DNA from: Phaeosaccion multiseriatum
Taxonomy: Eukaryota; Ochrophyta, other classes
Assembly (NCBI GenBank): GCA_965112735.1
Contig: OZ218953.1
Span: forward strand, 4,278,001 to 4,342,000
Reading direction: 5' to 3'
DNA: 64,000 nucleotides
Every line of letters starts with the position of its first letter. The stretch's first letter is position 1. The position numbers and the translations under genes are program-made. The notes beneath the pieces were generated by a model that saw only the letters and a program-made list of their open reading frames with translations, did not search any database and was not told the DNA's origin. Positions 1 through 12,399 of this stretch are shown here, piece after piece.

Positions 1-96
1 AGAAAGAGAGAGAGCGAGACGGGAGAGAGACAGAGGGGCGTGGCAGGAGACTTGAGAGAGAGGGGGGGGGATGTGGCGCATGGGCTTCTGGTGTGC

Positions 97-3000
97 TCAA
101 GTGGACTCTCCTCCACGTGAGCTCTGCCAGAGTGTACACACCAAAGCATGCATGTTCGAGGCCAACATATAGATGGGAAACAAGGGTGCGGGCGACCAGA
201 AGCAGCGAGCACTGCAGGGACCCAAGGGGCTTTCTCCCACCTTCTCGACAAGGGCGGCAGCTTCTGGGGACAAGTCCGCTGCTGCTGCTGCTGCTGCTGC
301 CGGTGGGGGAGGGGGGGTTGCTCCTACTGCTGCTGCTGCTCCTGCTGCTGCTACTGCTGCTACCGGTGCTGCTGCTGCTCCTCCCCCGCTCGCCGCTGCC
401 TCCCCCTTTCCTCCAGCGGGTTTGGAGGGCTTGACCTCCTTGCCGCCTACCGAGTACCCTCCCTTACTCGCCCCCTTCGCCTCCCTCATATCCTCGGGGA
501 GTTCTTTGACGTAGTCGATGAAGGTTATACCTGCAAGTGAGAAAGGGTGGGAAGGAAGGAAGGAAGGAAGGAAGGAAGGAAGGGAAGGGAAGGGAAGGGA
601 AGAACAAATAACGGCGACAGGTGGGAATATAAGCACCTTCCATGGTAGGTGGTATGCAAGTCAAGTCACGTGGTTGGTTATTCGGCACCAGCACTCGTCG
701 CCAAGGAATGGGTGGTCCTTCCTTCTTCCGCTCATGGATAGGCCTGTTTTTTCTGGTCTCCGTCCCTCCTTCCCCCCTTCACTCCCTCCGCCTCCCTCCT
801 GTATCACCAACCCACTCACCTCCCATGTAGGGTACCAGCACCTCTGGCACTTTGACCCCCCCGTCGGCTTGGTAGTTCTCCAGGATGCAGCTTAGCGTCC
901 GAGTGGTGGCGCACAGGGTGGAGTTGAGCAAGTGCACATACTTCTTCTCCGTCTGCAGAGGGCGACAGAGGATGAGGAGGAGGAGGAGGAGGAGGAGGAG
1001 GAGGAGGAGGAATGAAGGTGTGGGGTGGGGAGGAGGAGGAGAAAGAGGCGGATGATGATGAGGAGGAGGGAGGGGGAGGCGGAGCCGTAGCCAAGCAGAG
1101 CATGGAATGAACAACTCACGACAGGCGATTGACACCATTGACGGACCTGATTGAGCTTCTTTTGCCCGGAACGAATCTCCATGCCCCTGCTTTGATAGTC
1201 CGTGCAGTTGGAGCAGGACACGAGCTCTCGGTACTCCTCGTAGCCCGGGAACCACGCCTCCAAGTCGTACTTCTTGATGGCTGCGTTGTTGAGCTCTGCG
1301 GACACGAGGTTAATCACGCGGTAAGACAGCCCCAGGGATTGGTAGAACGCCTCGGAGGTGGCCAGCATCTGTGATTGATTGATAGAGAGAGGGAGAGAGA
1401 AATAGAGAGAAAGAGAGAGGGAGGTTGGTTGGTTGATTGGTTGATTGGTTGCCCTCCTTGACCCGGTCCCTCCCCTCCCCTCTCGGGCCTCCTCGCCTCC
1501 TCCCCTTCTCACCTCCTTGTGCAGGACATCGGACTTCTCCAAATCCCCCTCACACACCACAAACTGTTCCACTTTTTCAAACTGATGCACGCGGAAGATG
1601 CCCCACACGTCCTTGCCGTGGGCCCCTGCCTCCTTGCGAAAGCACGTGGAAACGCCCGCGTATCGGTACGGAAGCTCCTTTTCGTCCAGCCACTCGCCCT
1701 TGTGAAAGCCGCAAAGGGGCTGCTCGGAGGTGGCAATCAAGTACTTGGGTTCCGTGAGGCCCTTGCCGGTCACCTGATTATGTTTGTCAGTTGATTGATT
1801 GATTCATCGGTTGATTGATTGGGTGATTAGGTGCAAGTGAGTCGTGGGAGGGGAAGAAGGTACGGGTTGTCCAAATACAAACATTACCTTCATCAGAACC
1901 CGAAAAGAATCAAGAGCCCTCCCCGCCCCCTCCCCCCCTCACCTTGTACAGCTCCTCGTCAAATTCCTCAAGCTGCGCCACTCCAGCCATCACGTCCTGA
2001 TTCATAAAGAAGGGAGTCTGCAAAACGGAATACTCCCTCTTCCGCAGGAAGGCGATGGAGTAGTTGATAAGTGCCTGGTTCAGCAGCACTGCGGCGTCAC
2101 GGAGGAAGTAGGCGCGGTGTCCGGCGATGCGGGAGCCCCTCTCTGGCTCGTAGCCCCCGATGCGGTACAGAACCTTCGCGTTTTGTTTTTAGTTTTCCAC
2201 ACACACACACACAAACAAGGGGCGGGCTAGGTGAGGATACGTGAGGAAGCAGCAGCAGCAGCAGCAGCAGTAGCAGCAGTAGCAGCAGTAGCAGCTGTAG
2301 CAGCAGCAGTAGCAGCAGCAGTAGCAGCAGCAGTATGTTGGAGGTGGGTGCGGGTCCTCTCGGCGTATTTCCTTCCTCTCGTTGGTATCGCACTTCCGAA
2401 ACCACCACATACCCTTACTCTCTCACCTCGTGATGGTGCAGAATCTGCTCCCCGCTCGGCGTGGGGCCAAAGGTGCTTACCACGATGCTGTCTTTCTCCT
2501 CGTCCTGGGACACGGGCACGTCATCCGCCACAATGTTGCCAATCTTCCCCAGCAGCTGGTCGCGTTCCGCAGCCAGGGTGACTGGGTAAGGATAAAGGGT
2601 AGCGGAGTAAGGGAGGAGACACAAGGGAATCAATCTCCCGTCATCGGTCGTTTTTCAGGGCTTATATGTGAGAACGAACGCAAAGGCAGAGGCACAGGCA
2701 CCAACCTACCCCACTACTTACCCATCTTCTCGTTCATCTCCACACTCTCAACACCCATGGCCTTGATACTGGCCTCCTTCTCAGGGTCCCCCTGCCCGCC
2801 CTTCTTGCGCAGCTGCCCCACCTCCTTCTGGAGAGCGTTTTTCGCCTTGGAGAGATGGTCGAGTTGGGTGCGTGTCGTTCGCCACGCTGCATCCTTCTCT
2901 AGCACCTGTTGAGGGAGAAGCGAACGCCGGGAGATGACGGGATGCGGAGGGGGAGGGGGTAGAGGGGAACAAGGGACATTCAGCAACATCGCCAGAATCA

Positions 3001-3247
3001 GATATCCCTGGCCGGTCTTGTCCGCGGCTCTAAGGTTCGGCTCATCCACACCCCTCCCTCCCTACTCTACTGCGTTGAACTTCATCCCAAAGCTACTTCC
3101 TCCTTTTTTTCCTCTCCTCCATTCCCTCAGCCCCCTCACCTGGTCCACGAGCGTCAAATCCTTGGCGAACCGCCGCTGCTCACTCTGCCGGACCTTGTCC
3201 GGATCTCCCCCCTTGTCCTTGCGCAGGATGTTGATATCCAGAGGCAT
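97..3247 (-). CDS. SARS1: Cytosolic seryl-tRNA synthetase (eight exons)
   Basis: This class II synthetase charges tRNA(Ser) with serine in the cytosol. Reading leftward, exons are 3247-3140, 2905-2722, 2581-2427, 2173-1943, 1773-1513, 1368-1147, 952-820 and 530-97; all phases agree, giving about 575 residues. The N-terminal segment starting [14 protein letters not shown] is followed by a coiled tRNA-binding arm (about residues 37-150). The catalytic core shows TSEQPL (about 241), the motif 2 pair FRKEAG and [10 protein letters not shown] (about 270-290), and motif 3 around [12 protein letters not shown] (about 404). The last exon adds a eukaryote-type basic extension, then an alanine/proline-rich tail encoded by GCA/GCT triplet runs. 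The 3' end is the weak point: the frame stays open to a stop at 97, but a possible donor at 240 (AAG/GTGGGA) could lead to an exon beyond the window. The intron after 1147 has the unusual donor GTCCGT. The start is the ATG opening the conserved N-terminus; the promoter is shared with the divergent GH16 gene. Confidence 0.95.
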
Positions 3248-3570
3248 GTTGTGTCCAGGACAGAGCAAAGGGAATGGGGAAAAACAAAAAAAAAATTGAT
3301 GGCAGCAATTCCTCTCTCTACTTTCCCAGTCGATGAGCTCTATAAGTTTGCCGTTTCAGTTTAAGTGAACGTTTCACTTTCTTCTGTTTTTTATTCTTCT
3401 CCTCTCCGGGTCTCTCTGCATACAGTTGTATCATACTCATCTCCCTCCGGGTCTCTCCTCTCCGGGTCTCTCCTCTCCGGGTCTCTCCTATATTCCTCTC
3501 CCTCCTTCTCTCTCTTCCTCCCTCGCACTCCTCATTCGTTCACTTGAAGAGGGCCTCACAGCAGAACAGC
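3248..3570. promoter_or_regulatory. Divergent promoter region, SerRS/GH16
   Basis: These 323 bases separate the start codons of two divergently oriented genes, so both 5' UTRs and core promoters must fit here. A run of A (3288-3296) lies near the SerRS side. On the GH16 side, a pyrimidine-rich stretch (about 3398-3490) holds four copies of a motif close to CTCTCCGGGTCT, three of them in near tandem. No convincing TATA box is visible. Regulatory use of the repeated motif is inference. Confidence 0.5.
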
Positions 3571-6441
3571 ATGAAGGGAAGAAGTGTGCCTGCTTTGCTG
3601 GCGGCCACCCTCCTAAACCTGGGCACCGCAGGAGGAGCCCTCATATTCTCGGACGACTTCCATGGGGATGCATTGGATACGACAAAGTGGCTGCCTCACA
3701 TCGGAGACGGCTGCGACGTGGGCCTGTGCGGTTGGGGCAATGGAGGTAAGGACAGAATACGATGGTGCGGCATACGAAGTGGAGGACAAGGGTGGTATGC
3801 CTAGTGCGTTCTTCTGGTACAGGAGCCTGTTTTCTTACTCCCCAGACCTACTGCCTGTCTCTCCCTCCGGCAGAGGGACAATACTACACTGACGAGCAAA
3901 AGAACCTGAGGGTGGAGGACGGCTTCTTAAAGCTGCAGCTTCGCCGCGATCGAGCGGACGGCTCACCCTACTCCAGTGCGAAAATTCGTACGTACGGATT
4001 GTTCGACTTTACGTATGGCCGAGTTGAGGCCAGTATCAAGACGCCTCGGGGTGCCATTGGTGTCTGGCCTGCCTTTTGGATGTAAGTGTGAGCTTCTTTC
4101 AAAAAAAAGAGAGAGAGGTCCTCACCTGCAGTACCTTGCTGGGCAGGAGCTCCTACACTTCGCTCAACATTCTATCGTATCCCAACAACCGAATAACTGA
4201 CGCACGCACATTGTCTTTCTGTTAGAGCAGGCTGCCTGCGCCTTATGGTCCTTGCGGTAACGTGAGCGGCTGCGGGGAGTACGGCAGCTGGGCTGCCTCG
4301 GGAGAGATTGACATTCTGGAGACCGCGAACGGACAAGAGTGCGCCACGTCGGCCATCCACTTCGGGGGAGAATGGCCTGGCAACGTCTATCTTTCGGACG
4401 GGAAGTGCCCAAACGATGGCACGACCCTCGACCAGGACTTCCACACATACGCCTTGGAATGGTGAGCCGACCTAGTCAAGGAAAGCCCTTCCCTGGGAAG
4501 AGGAGACGAAAGGACATGATCCATTGCAAGCGTGCACGCTGTCGACCTTCTCGCCCTTCAGACTAGATTGGGGGGTGGTATGAAAAGTAGCCCTAAGCGA
4601 GGGCTCCCCGCACACTCCTTATGCGTGCTCCGCACTTGGGACACTCACGCCCTCTTCCTCAACACATACATCTAACTCCAGTCGCCTCTGCGTACCATCG
4701 CAGGACGTCTTCGGAGATTCGCTGGTACATGGACGGGAGCCTCTACCACAGGCAGTCGGACTACCACTCAGCTGGACCGGGGGGCTACCGCACCTCCCCC
4801 GCCCCCTTCGACAAGGCGTTTCATTTGATCCTCAACCTCGCCGTCGGAACAGCGAACACCCCCTTCACGGGGTGGCAAGAGGAGGATAGCGAGGCCATCG
4901 CGGCGCTGGAGCCCACGCTCGAGGTGGACTATGTCAGGGTCTGGGATATGGAGGACGTCTCGGAGGTCGTCCCTGAGACCCCCTTGGTTGTGTTTCACAT
5001 TCCTTCTCCAGAAACCCTCGTGCAGGCTGCGGCGGGTGACGTCATCTTCGAGGACGATTTCTCGCAAGACGGAGCCATCGATGGCAGCAAATGGTCCTTC
5101 GCCACAGGCAACGGTTGTGAGATGGGAGTGTGCGACTGGGGAAACGCAGAGGTACGTAGTGGAGTGAAAGAAAAAGGGGAGCGTCTGCTTGTTGACTGAC
5201 TGCTCTTGACTGCGGCTGACAAACTAGTGATTGATGGCGATGGACCATTCGCAGTACTCGTCGTATGTGCTGGCTCGCCCACTCGCTCTCTCTTTGTCTC
5301 ACACACCCACTCTCACACACACACTCTCTCTCCCCTCTCCCTCTATTAGGTAGAGTACTACACCCAAAGCACCGACAATGCCCACAACGAGGACGGAAAC
5401 CTTCACATCAGCGTGCTCAGCAACCGCGCGGGCAGGTACCCTTTCTCGTCCGCCCGCATCATGACCGTCAACAAGTTCGACTTTATGTACGGAACTGTGG
5501 AGGCCCGCCTCAAGTTCCCCGGCGCCACGCAGGGTCTTTGGCCCGGCTTCCGAATGTAAGTCTCACGCGATTTCGGGTGTTCGCTTGGGATTTCGCGGGG
5601 TTAGCTAGGGTTTGGTTCTCACTGCAGCTATCCAATTGTATTTGGTAGTGGTAGTTGTGGTTTGATTTCGAATCGTGCCTTCACGTAAGTACGTAAGTAC
5701 GAACACCAACGCATGGTCGTTGTCCCTTCTTGCACCGACCCGCTGCCCACAGGCTGCCGTCACCAACCGGGGAGGGAGCTGAAAACTGCTACGCTGGTGG
5801 GACGGACAAATACAGACAGCCTAGGGCGGGGTGTGGGGACTATGGCGTGTGGGCGGCAAGCGGCGCCATTGACATTGCCCATAACCGAAACGGCGATCCA
5901 AGCTTCGAAACCACCGTCTTTTACGGTGGGAACTGGCCCAACCAAGCCAGCAGGGATATCAACGAGCCCCTCCCCTCCTCAGACTTCCACGAGTACCGTC
6001 TGGAGTGGACCCCTTCTGGTCTGTCTTTCTATATCGACGACATTCTGTATCAGGAGCTTGACGACACCTTTACCATGTTGGGCAACGATCTTCTCCCTTC
6101 CCCTGCGCCGTTTGACAAGCCCTTTCACCTTGTTTTCGGAGTCGCCGTGGGGGGTGTCGACACAGCATTTACTGGTGAGTGAGAGCGGGTGAGAGAGCCT
6201 GTACATGAGAACGAAGGAAGCGAGACAGCCCAGGAAGCAAGCGGGGAGAAGCAAACGAGCCGTCGCAAGCAAGCGAGTGAGGCGGTCATCATGACTGAGC
6301 AGATGCTCCGACTCACCCTCCCCTCCCCTGCCGCGCGAGTTGCTACCTTCCGTCTCCTCTGCTTCTTTCGTCTCTCGTTGCTGATGGTGTTGCCGTCCAA
6401 CCCGCCTCTCACCCCACGCCTCCGCCTCCTTTTCCCTCATA

Positions 6442-6476
<35 letters not shown>

Positions 6477-7771
6477 CAGGCTCGCTCGAACCCGACGAGG
6501 CCACCATCCGTGCCACATCTCCCTCGCTGGAGGTGGATTATGTTCGTGTAACGGCCAACGAATGGACTCAGTACTCCACCCCTTCCACTGACGCGGGAGG
6601 ATCGGAGCCTGAGGAAGCAACCCCCGTCCCGCGAGAACCTGCAACCGCACAGCCCGCCGCCGCGCCCGCGCCCACGCCCATGCCCGCGCCAGCACCCACG
6701 CCCACCACCTCACAGCCCACAACCTTGCCACCCTTAACCATCTTGGAGAGGCCTCCGGGAGCTCCCACGCCCACCACCACCACCAATCAGCAGGTGGTGA
6801 CCTCCTCCGAGTGTACGGGCTTGGCGGGGTGCGGGGTAGGCATCCAAACGTGTGTGGTGGATGAAATCTGCCGCAATGGAGGGGCCATCGGATGCATTGG
6901 AGGAGAAATCTGCCGCTACTGTGGCTTCGCGAACTTCCCTGCGTGCCCTATGCCTCCTCCCACCCCTCCTCCCACCCCTCCTCCCACCCCTCCTCCCACC
7001 TCTCCTCCAACCCCTCCTCCCACCTCTCCTCCCACCCCTCCTCCCACCTCTCCTCCAACCCCTCCTCCCACCTCTCCCCCGACCTCTCCTCCAACCCCTC
7101 CTCCGACCTCTCCTCCGACCTCTCCCCCGACCTCTCCTCCCACCTCTCCCCCCACCTCTCCCCCGGTGGAGAATAACACCAACTCTGGGAGCGTAGAAAG
7201 CGCCCCGGAGTGTGAAGGCGTTGCAGGATGTGGGATCGGAGGCCAAACGTGCGTGCTTGACGAAATGTGCCGTGTCGGGGGTAGCGGATGTATCGGAACC
7301 GAGTCCACCTGCCGTTACTGCGGTTTCAAGTCCTTCCCTGCGTGCCCTGAGCCTGAGGTGCGGTCTTGCTCTGCAGTCAACGAGCAGTGCGGCGGCAAGA
7401 AGTGGAAGGGAGCCACATGCTGTGACGCCGGCAGCGAATGCGTCCGAAGCACAAAGTGGTATTCCGCATGCAAGCCTGTCTCATACCCTGCTTCTGGGTG
7501 CGCCGCTACTCTGGGGCAGTGCGGTGGCAAGAAGTTCGACGGCCCCGACTGCTGTGAGAGTGACGCAGACGAGTGCGTCAAGTACAGCAAGTGGTACTCC
7601 AAGTGCGAGCCTACCAACAAGAGCGAGTATACGCCCGCCTGTCAGGCCAAGGGGATGCAGTGCGGTGGAAAGAAGTATGACGGGCCTCACTGCTGCGAGG
7701 AGGGACTTGAGTGCGTCAAGAAGGACTGGAAGCTCTCCAAGTGTGTACGCCCATGGACCCAAGCCGTGTAG
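3571..7771 (+). CDS. Secreted GH16 beta-glucanase: active GH16, dead GH16, two Cys-rich repeats, three CBM1
   Basis: Seven exons (3571-3745, 3874-4081, 4231-4461, 4704-5151, 5350-5555, 5753-6174, 6480-7771) give 993 residues with consistent phases. A signal peptide occupies about residues 1-22. GH16 domain 1 (about 23-290) carries the catalytic motif ExDxxE as GEIDILET with E153, D155 and E158, so it should hydrolyse or transglycosylate beta-1,3 or mixed beta-glucan. GH16 domain 2 (about 320-590) has the same fold signatures (SFQ-type strands, WPGF, SPAPFDKPFHL) but reads SGAIDIAHN at the active site, so both glutamates are lost (A461, H466). Then come a proline/threonine linker, a cysteine-rich repeat (about 675-722), a TPPP linker (about 723-797), a second cysteine-rich repeat (about 805-853) and three fungal-type CBM1 modules built on QCGGKK...CC...C (about 857-988). 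It probably acts outside the cell on wall or storage glucan. The gene is convergent with kinesin. Confidence 0.95.
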
Positions 7772-8311
7772 AGTGAGTGAGTGAGTGAGTGAGTGAGTGA
7801 GTGAGTGAGTGAGTGAGTGAGTGAATGACTGAGTGAATTCTGTTTACGCCCATTGACGCAGGCGACGTAGAGTAAGTGAGTGGGTGCGTGTATACGTGTA
7901 AAGGATGTATGTATATATGTACGAACGTTTATGTGTATTTGTGTACATATGAGTGAGTGAGTGAGTGAGTGAGTGGGTGTATACGTATTTATGTATCCAC
8001 GTATTTATGTCTATATGGAGTGTTTACATGTGTGTAAGTGTGAGTGAGGGAGTGAGTGAGTGGAGTGAGTGAGTGAGTGAGTGAGTGAGTGAGTGAGTGA
8101 GTGAGTGAGTGAAGTGAGTGGAGTGAGAGCATCAAACAGCGGTTGCGGTTCGTTGGCAGGAAGGACTTTCCAGAGTCCTTCATCCAAAGCCACACATACA
8201 CACACAGAGTCCTTCATCAAAAGCCACACACTGCATGCGCGTGCGCGTGCGTGCGTTTAAACTAAACATGTTCTGTAGTTCATATGTCATTGAATCAGTC
8301 GCCTCTTCACT
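7772..8311. repeat. TGAG microsatellites between convergent genes
   Basis: This spacer between the stop codons of the GH16 gene and the kinesin gene is largely (TGAG)n: one block at about 7771-7840, a short one at about 7951-7977 and a third at about 8041-8115, separated by GTATGTATAC-type sequence. A short segment with ACAGAGTCCTTCATC is duplicated near 8170 and 8205. It presumably holds both 3' UTRs. No coding potential is seen. Confidence 0.8.
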
Positions 8312-8792
8312 TCAACCTGTGGGAGCGAGCTGTTGTTGCTCCTCTCTCAACTCTGCTTGGTCTTTGCCTAGGGGCCATTCCTCCTCTTTCAGCAACTGCT
8401 TCTCCTCTTCCAACCCTTGGTCTTCGCTTGGACCCCGTTCCTCCTCTGTCGACCGTGGCTGCTGCTGCTGCTCCTCCTCCTCCTCCTCCTTCAACCCTTC
8501 TGGATCTGTGCTTAGGGGCCACTCCTCCTCCTCCGGCCGCTGCTGTTGCATTCGTCCCCCCAACTGCTCCCGCTGCTCTTTGCTCAGGGGCGCGTCCCCC
8601 CCCACACCCGTGAGAAGCGCCGCCCTTGCTTGCACAGACGTCAACGAAGACATGGCCCCGCGTGAGCGAGGCGACCTTGCCCGAGGCGACCTTGCGAGAG
8701 GTGATCTGCTGCCATCTTTTCTGCGAATGTGAATCATCAGGAGCTCCTCCATAGTCTTGGCCCTCTCGTCGCTCTTATTGTACAGATTCCTC

Positions 8793-8848
<56 letters not shown>

Positions 8849-11800
8849 AACAGAGGGGGGTGCGGCGCGGGCATGTAATGGTGTGTTTAGCCTTCGAGAG
8901 CCTTCGAGAGCGGGGGGTTGCAACCCAAGTAAGATAAAAGCGACAACAAATTGACACAAACACGGAGGCCAAGGAAGGACGGGAAACACCGGGCGGGGCG
9001 CAAGGGGTTGCAAGAGTACTACGGCCCCTGCGCAAAGGACGGTATATCACTTGGGAAGAGAGCAGATCAGTCCGTCAGTCAGTCCGTCCGTCAGTCAATC
9101 AGTCAGTAACGCTTTCCAATCCCCCACCACCCAGCGAGTGTGTAGCTCCATCCTTCAACTCCGTAACACCCCCCCCCATCCATCCACGCCGTGGCTAGCA
9201 TAGGCCTCGCAACACAACGCCTCCATCCGTCCCGTGGGTACCATAGGCCTCCTGTAGGCCTTTGGTAGGCGACCTTCCGTTTCAACGTACCTCGCCTCTT
9301 GCTCCTTCAGTCGCAGTATTTGCTGCCGCTGCAAGAAATTCTTCTTCTTGGTGTCGCTCAATACACTTATAAACGTGTCCTGCTCTTGCTCTTCCGCCCT
9401 CCTCGCCCTACTCATGCTTTCATCGTCCTCACCACGCTTCTCCTGCGACGGCTTCGACGGTGACTTGCGAAACATACTCATACTCAACACGGGGCGAGGC
9501 GGGCGGGGTGGGGTGGCGGCCTCAAGGCTATGTCGCCGCCCCTGCTCCTGCCCCAAGAGTTTGTTCGACTCGGCCAAGTCTTCCTTAGTTTTGGCGAGCT
9601 CAAGACACAGGATCTGTTTTACAGTACGAAGTGCACAACACACACAAAGAAGCAAAGAAAAAAAGAGATCCTTTAGGTTTAGGCGTTGAATTGTTGGGAC
9701 CAGGGTACAAGAGAGAGAAGAGGAGAGGGAGAGACAAGAGAGAGAGATGAGAGAGACAGAGAGATAGGGAGGGAGGGAGGTAGAGATTGAGACAGAGATA
9801 AAAGAGAGAGTTAAGAGAGTGAGAGAGATTGAGGGATAAGAGAGAGAGGTTTGGAGTAGATAAATCAGTTCGAGGTCGAGGCGGGTGCACAACACATCAT
9901 TGAGACCTCGGCCCGGAAACGCTCCAACACTCACTCTAACCTCGAAGCCTCACAGAGGGCGCTCACAGAGGAACGAAGGGAGAGGGGCACGCACACACAC
10001 GCACTCACTCGCACACACACGCACACAAACACACACGCACACACACGCGCGCGTGCACAAATCTCACCTTCTGCCGCTCCATCATCTCTCCAAGCTCTTC
10101 GCTGAGGTCCTGCACGATGCGGTGATGAGCGACTTCACGAGCAGCCAACTCCGCCTCTCTGCTGCCTGAGTCATCATCACCCTCACCACCCTCATCACCT
10201 CGGCTGCCCTCGCCTTGCTCCTCGCCATCCTCTTGCCCTCCTAGAGCCGCATCGTGCTCTGTCTCCGCCTTCCTCTCCTGCGGCTCCCTTTGCTGCCCTT
10301 CACCCTCAGAATCCTCCTCAGACACGAAACGAGAACCCCGGGGAGAAGAGCTTCTTCTTCCATCTTGCCCGGCCTCCGCCTCCTCCTCAAGACTGCTGCT
10401 GCCCCTCCTTCTACTACTATTATCATAACCACTTCCTCTACCACCTATCCCCTCCTCCTCCTCCTCCTCCTCCTCCTCCTCCTCCAGGGCCTCCTCCATC
10501 GCCAGTCTCTGTTGAAGCATCCGCACCTGCTCCTGCAGCTCTGCCTCTCTCTTCTCAGATGCATCGAGCATCCGAGAGTACTCGGCGAGAGAGCGCTCAC
10601 GGTGCACCACTGGTGTGTTCTTGACGCCTTTGGCTCTTTGCCCGAATCGCAGGGTGGAGAGTGTCTCGCTGGCGTGTCGAAGGGAAGGACTACAGGTGAG
10701 CAGCAGCGAGGTTTGGTTATCTCCTCCCAACGCATTCTGAGACAGATTTAGATGATGACGTTCGGGGCACGTTTGGCGTTTGTCATTTGTAGAGTCAGTC
10801 AAGGGCGGGGGGGGGGGGCACGGGCACAAGAGAAAGATGAGGGCAGGACTTTGAAGGAAGACGAAAACGGGGAATACGGCGTAAAGAGGTGTCCGCTCTA
10901 CCACTCTCCCTTCTATCATTCACTCCCTCCCTCCATCACCCACTCACTTCCCCACTCTCTCTCTCCCTCACCCACTCACTCACCCACTCCCTCCCACCCT
11001 CACCCACTCATCACTCCCTCACTCACCTTCAAGATGCGAGTCAGTTTCGAGTCCCGATAGGGCACATGGGGCGTCGATTTTGTAAGAGCCATGATCACAT
11101 TCCCCAGGCTTGAAAGGCTCTTGTTGATTTGCTTCGCCTCCTGCGTGTTGGGGAGGGAAGGCAAAAGACAGAAGCAAGGTTGGTGCGGAAGGGCACGGTA
11201 CGGTGTCCGCGGTATACGGTATACGGAATGCGGTATCAATTACCCCCCTTCCCCTCCCGCCTCCAATCGCCGTCGATGGAGAACCAATGCCCGTCGATGG
11301 AGAACCAATCAATCTCTCTCCGCTCTACTCCCAACCATTCATTCTCCCGCCATTCGAAGACCCTCTATCTCTATCCTCCAATCTCTGCTGCCGACCACTC
11401 ATTCTTCTGTCCATTCGACTTGACGGACCTGCTGCCTGACGCCCACTGCCCCGGTCTTGGCCAGGGATTCACTTCCTGCCAAGTCGACAATGTGCATTCT
11501 GCCGGCCAGCTCTTCCCCTGTGGGACAAATGGCCCACCAACAGACACACACGACAGGCACGTAGAGAGAGAGAGAGAGACAGAGAGAGGGGGGGTAAGAT
11601 ACGAGAGGGAGAGGGACAGATAGAGAGAGAGGGTATACACATATGCACGCATGGAGAGAGGGACCAGAGCGGTAGTTCAGGGATGTCTAGTCAAGCGAGG
11701 GGTAGAAAAGCTCGACAGTGGGAGTGGGCAGGAAAGAACAATAAAGACGGGAAAAAACCTACGCTAACTCCTACTGCATGACCTGTTCGCATATCGAGCT

Positions 11801-12368
11801 GGTCTGTGCTGATAATGAGCACTGCGTGACTCCGTGAGCTTCGGCTGTTCATGGCGTGACTGCCCACGGCTCGGTACCGCGAGGCCTCTCGGACGCGCTG
11901 CATCAAGCTCGACGCCGTTGAGAACGTCTCCTCTCGGAGACCTTGAGAGATGAGAGGGGAGGAGAGCAGAGATGGGAGGAGGGAGGGAGGGAGGAAGGAA
12001 GAGAGGCACTGCATGAGATGAGAAGAGGAGGAGGAGGAGGAGGGGGAGTGAAGCGGAAAGGAGCAGCGAGGCGGGTCCTACGCTATTCCTGCCTCCTGCC
12101 TGCAGCTGCAGCTGCTGCTGCCTGATGGCCGTAGAAGCATCCGTCTCCCCTCGCCTATCGCGTTGATGGCCGAGGAAGCAGCGTTCTCCCCTTCCCAACC
12201 GTACCTTCAACGAACATGCCCACTTTGGGCGACTCTCTGAGCTGCATATCGGCGGTGCTTGGCCTGAGGAGGTCTTTAATCTTCTCATTGTAAATCTCCA
12301 GGAAGGACACCTAAGCAGAGCAGTTGGTAAGACGGGGCAGAGCAGCGCAGAGCAAGAGGGAAGCAGTA

Positions 12369-12399
<31 letters not shown>

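Noticed and set aside
93-540. Plus-strand leucine-, cysteine- or alanine-rich ORFs
   Set aside because: They are readings of the GCT/GCA triplet run in the SerRS tail in other frames.
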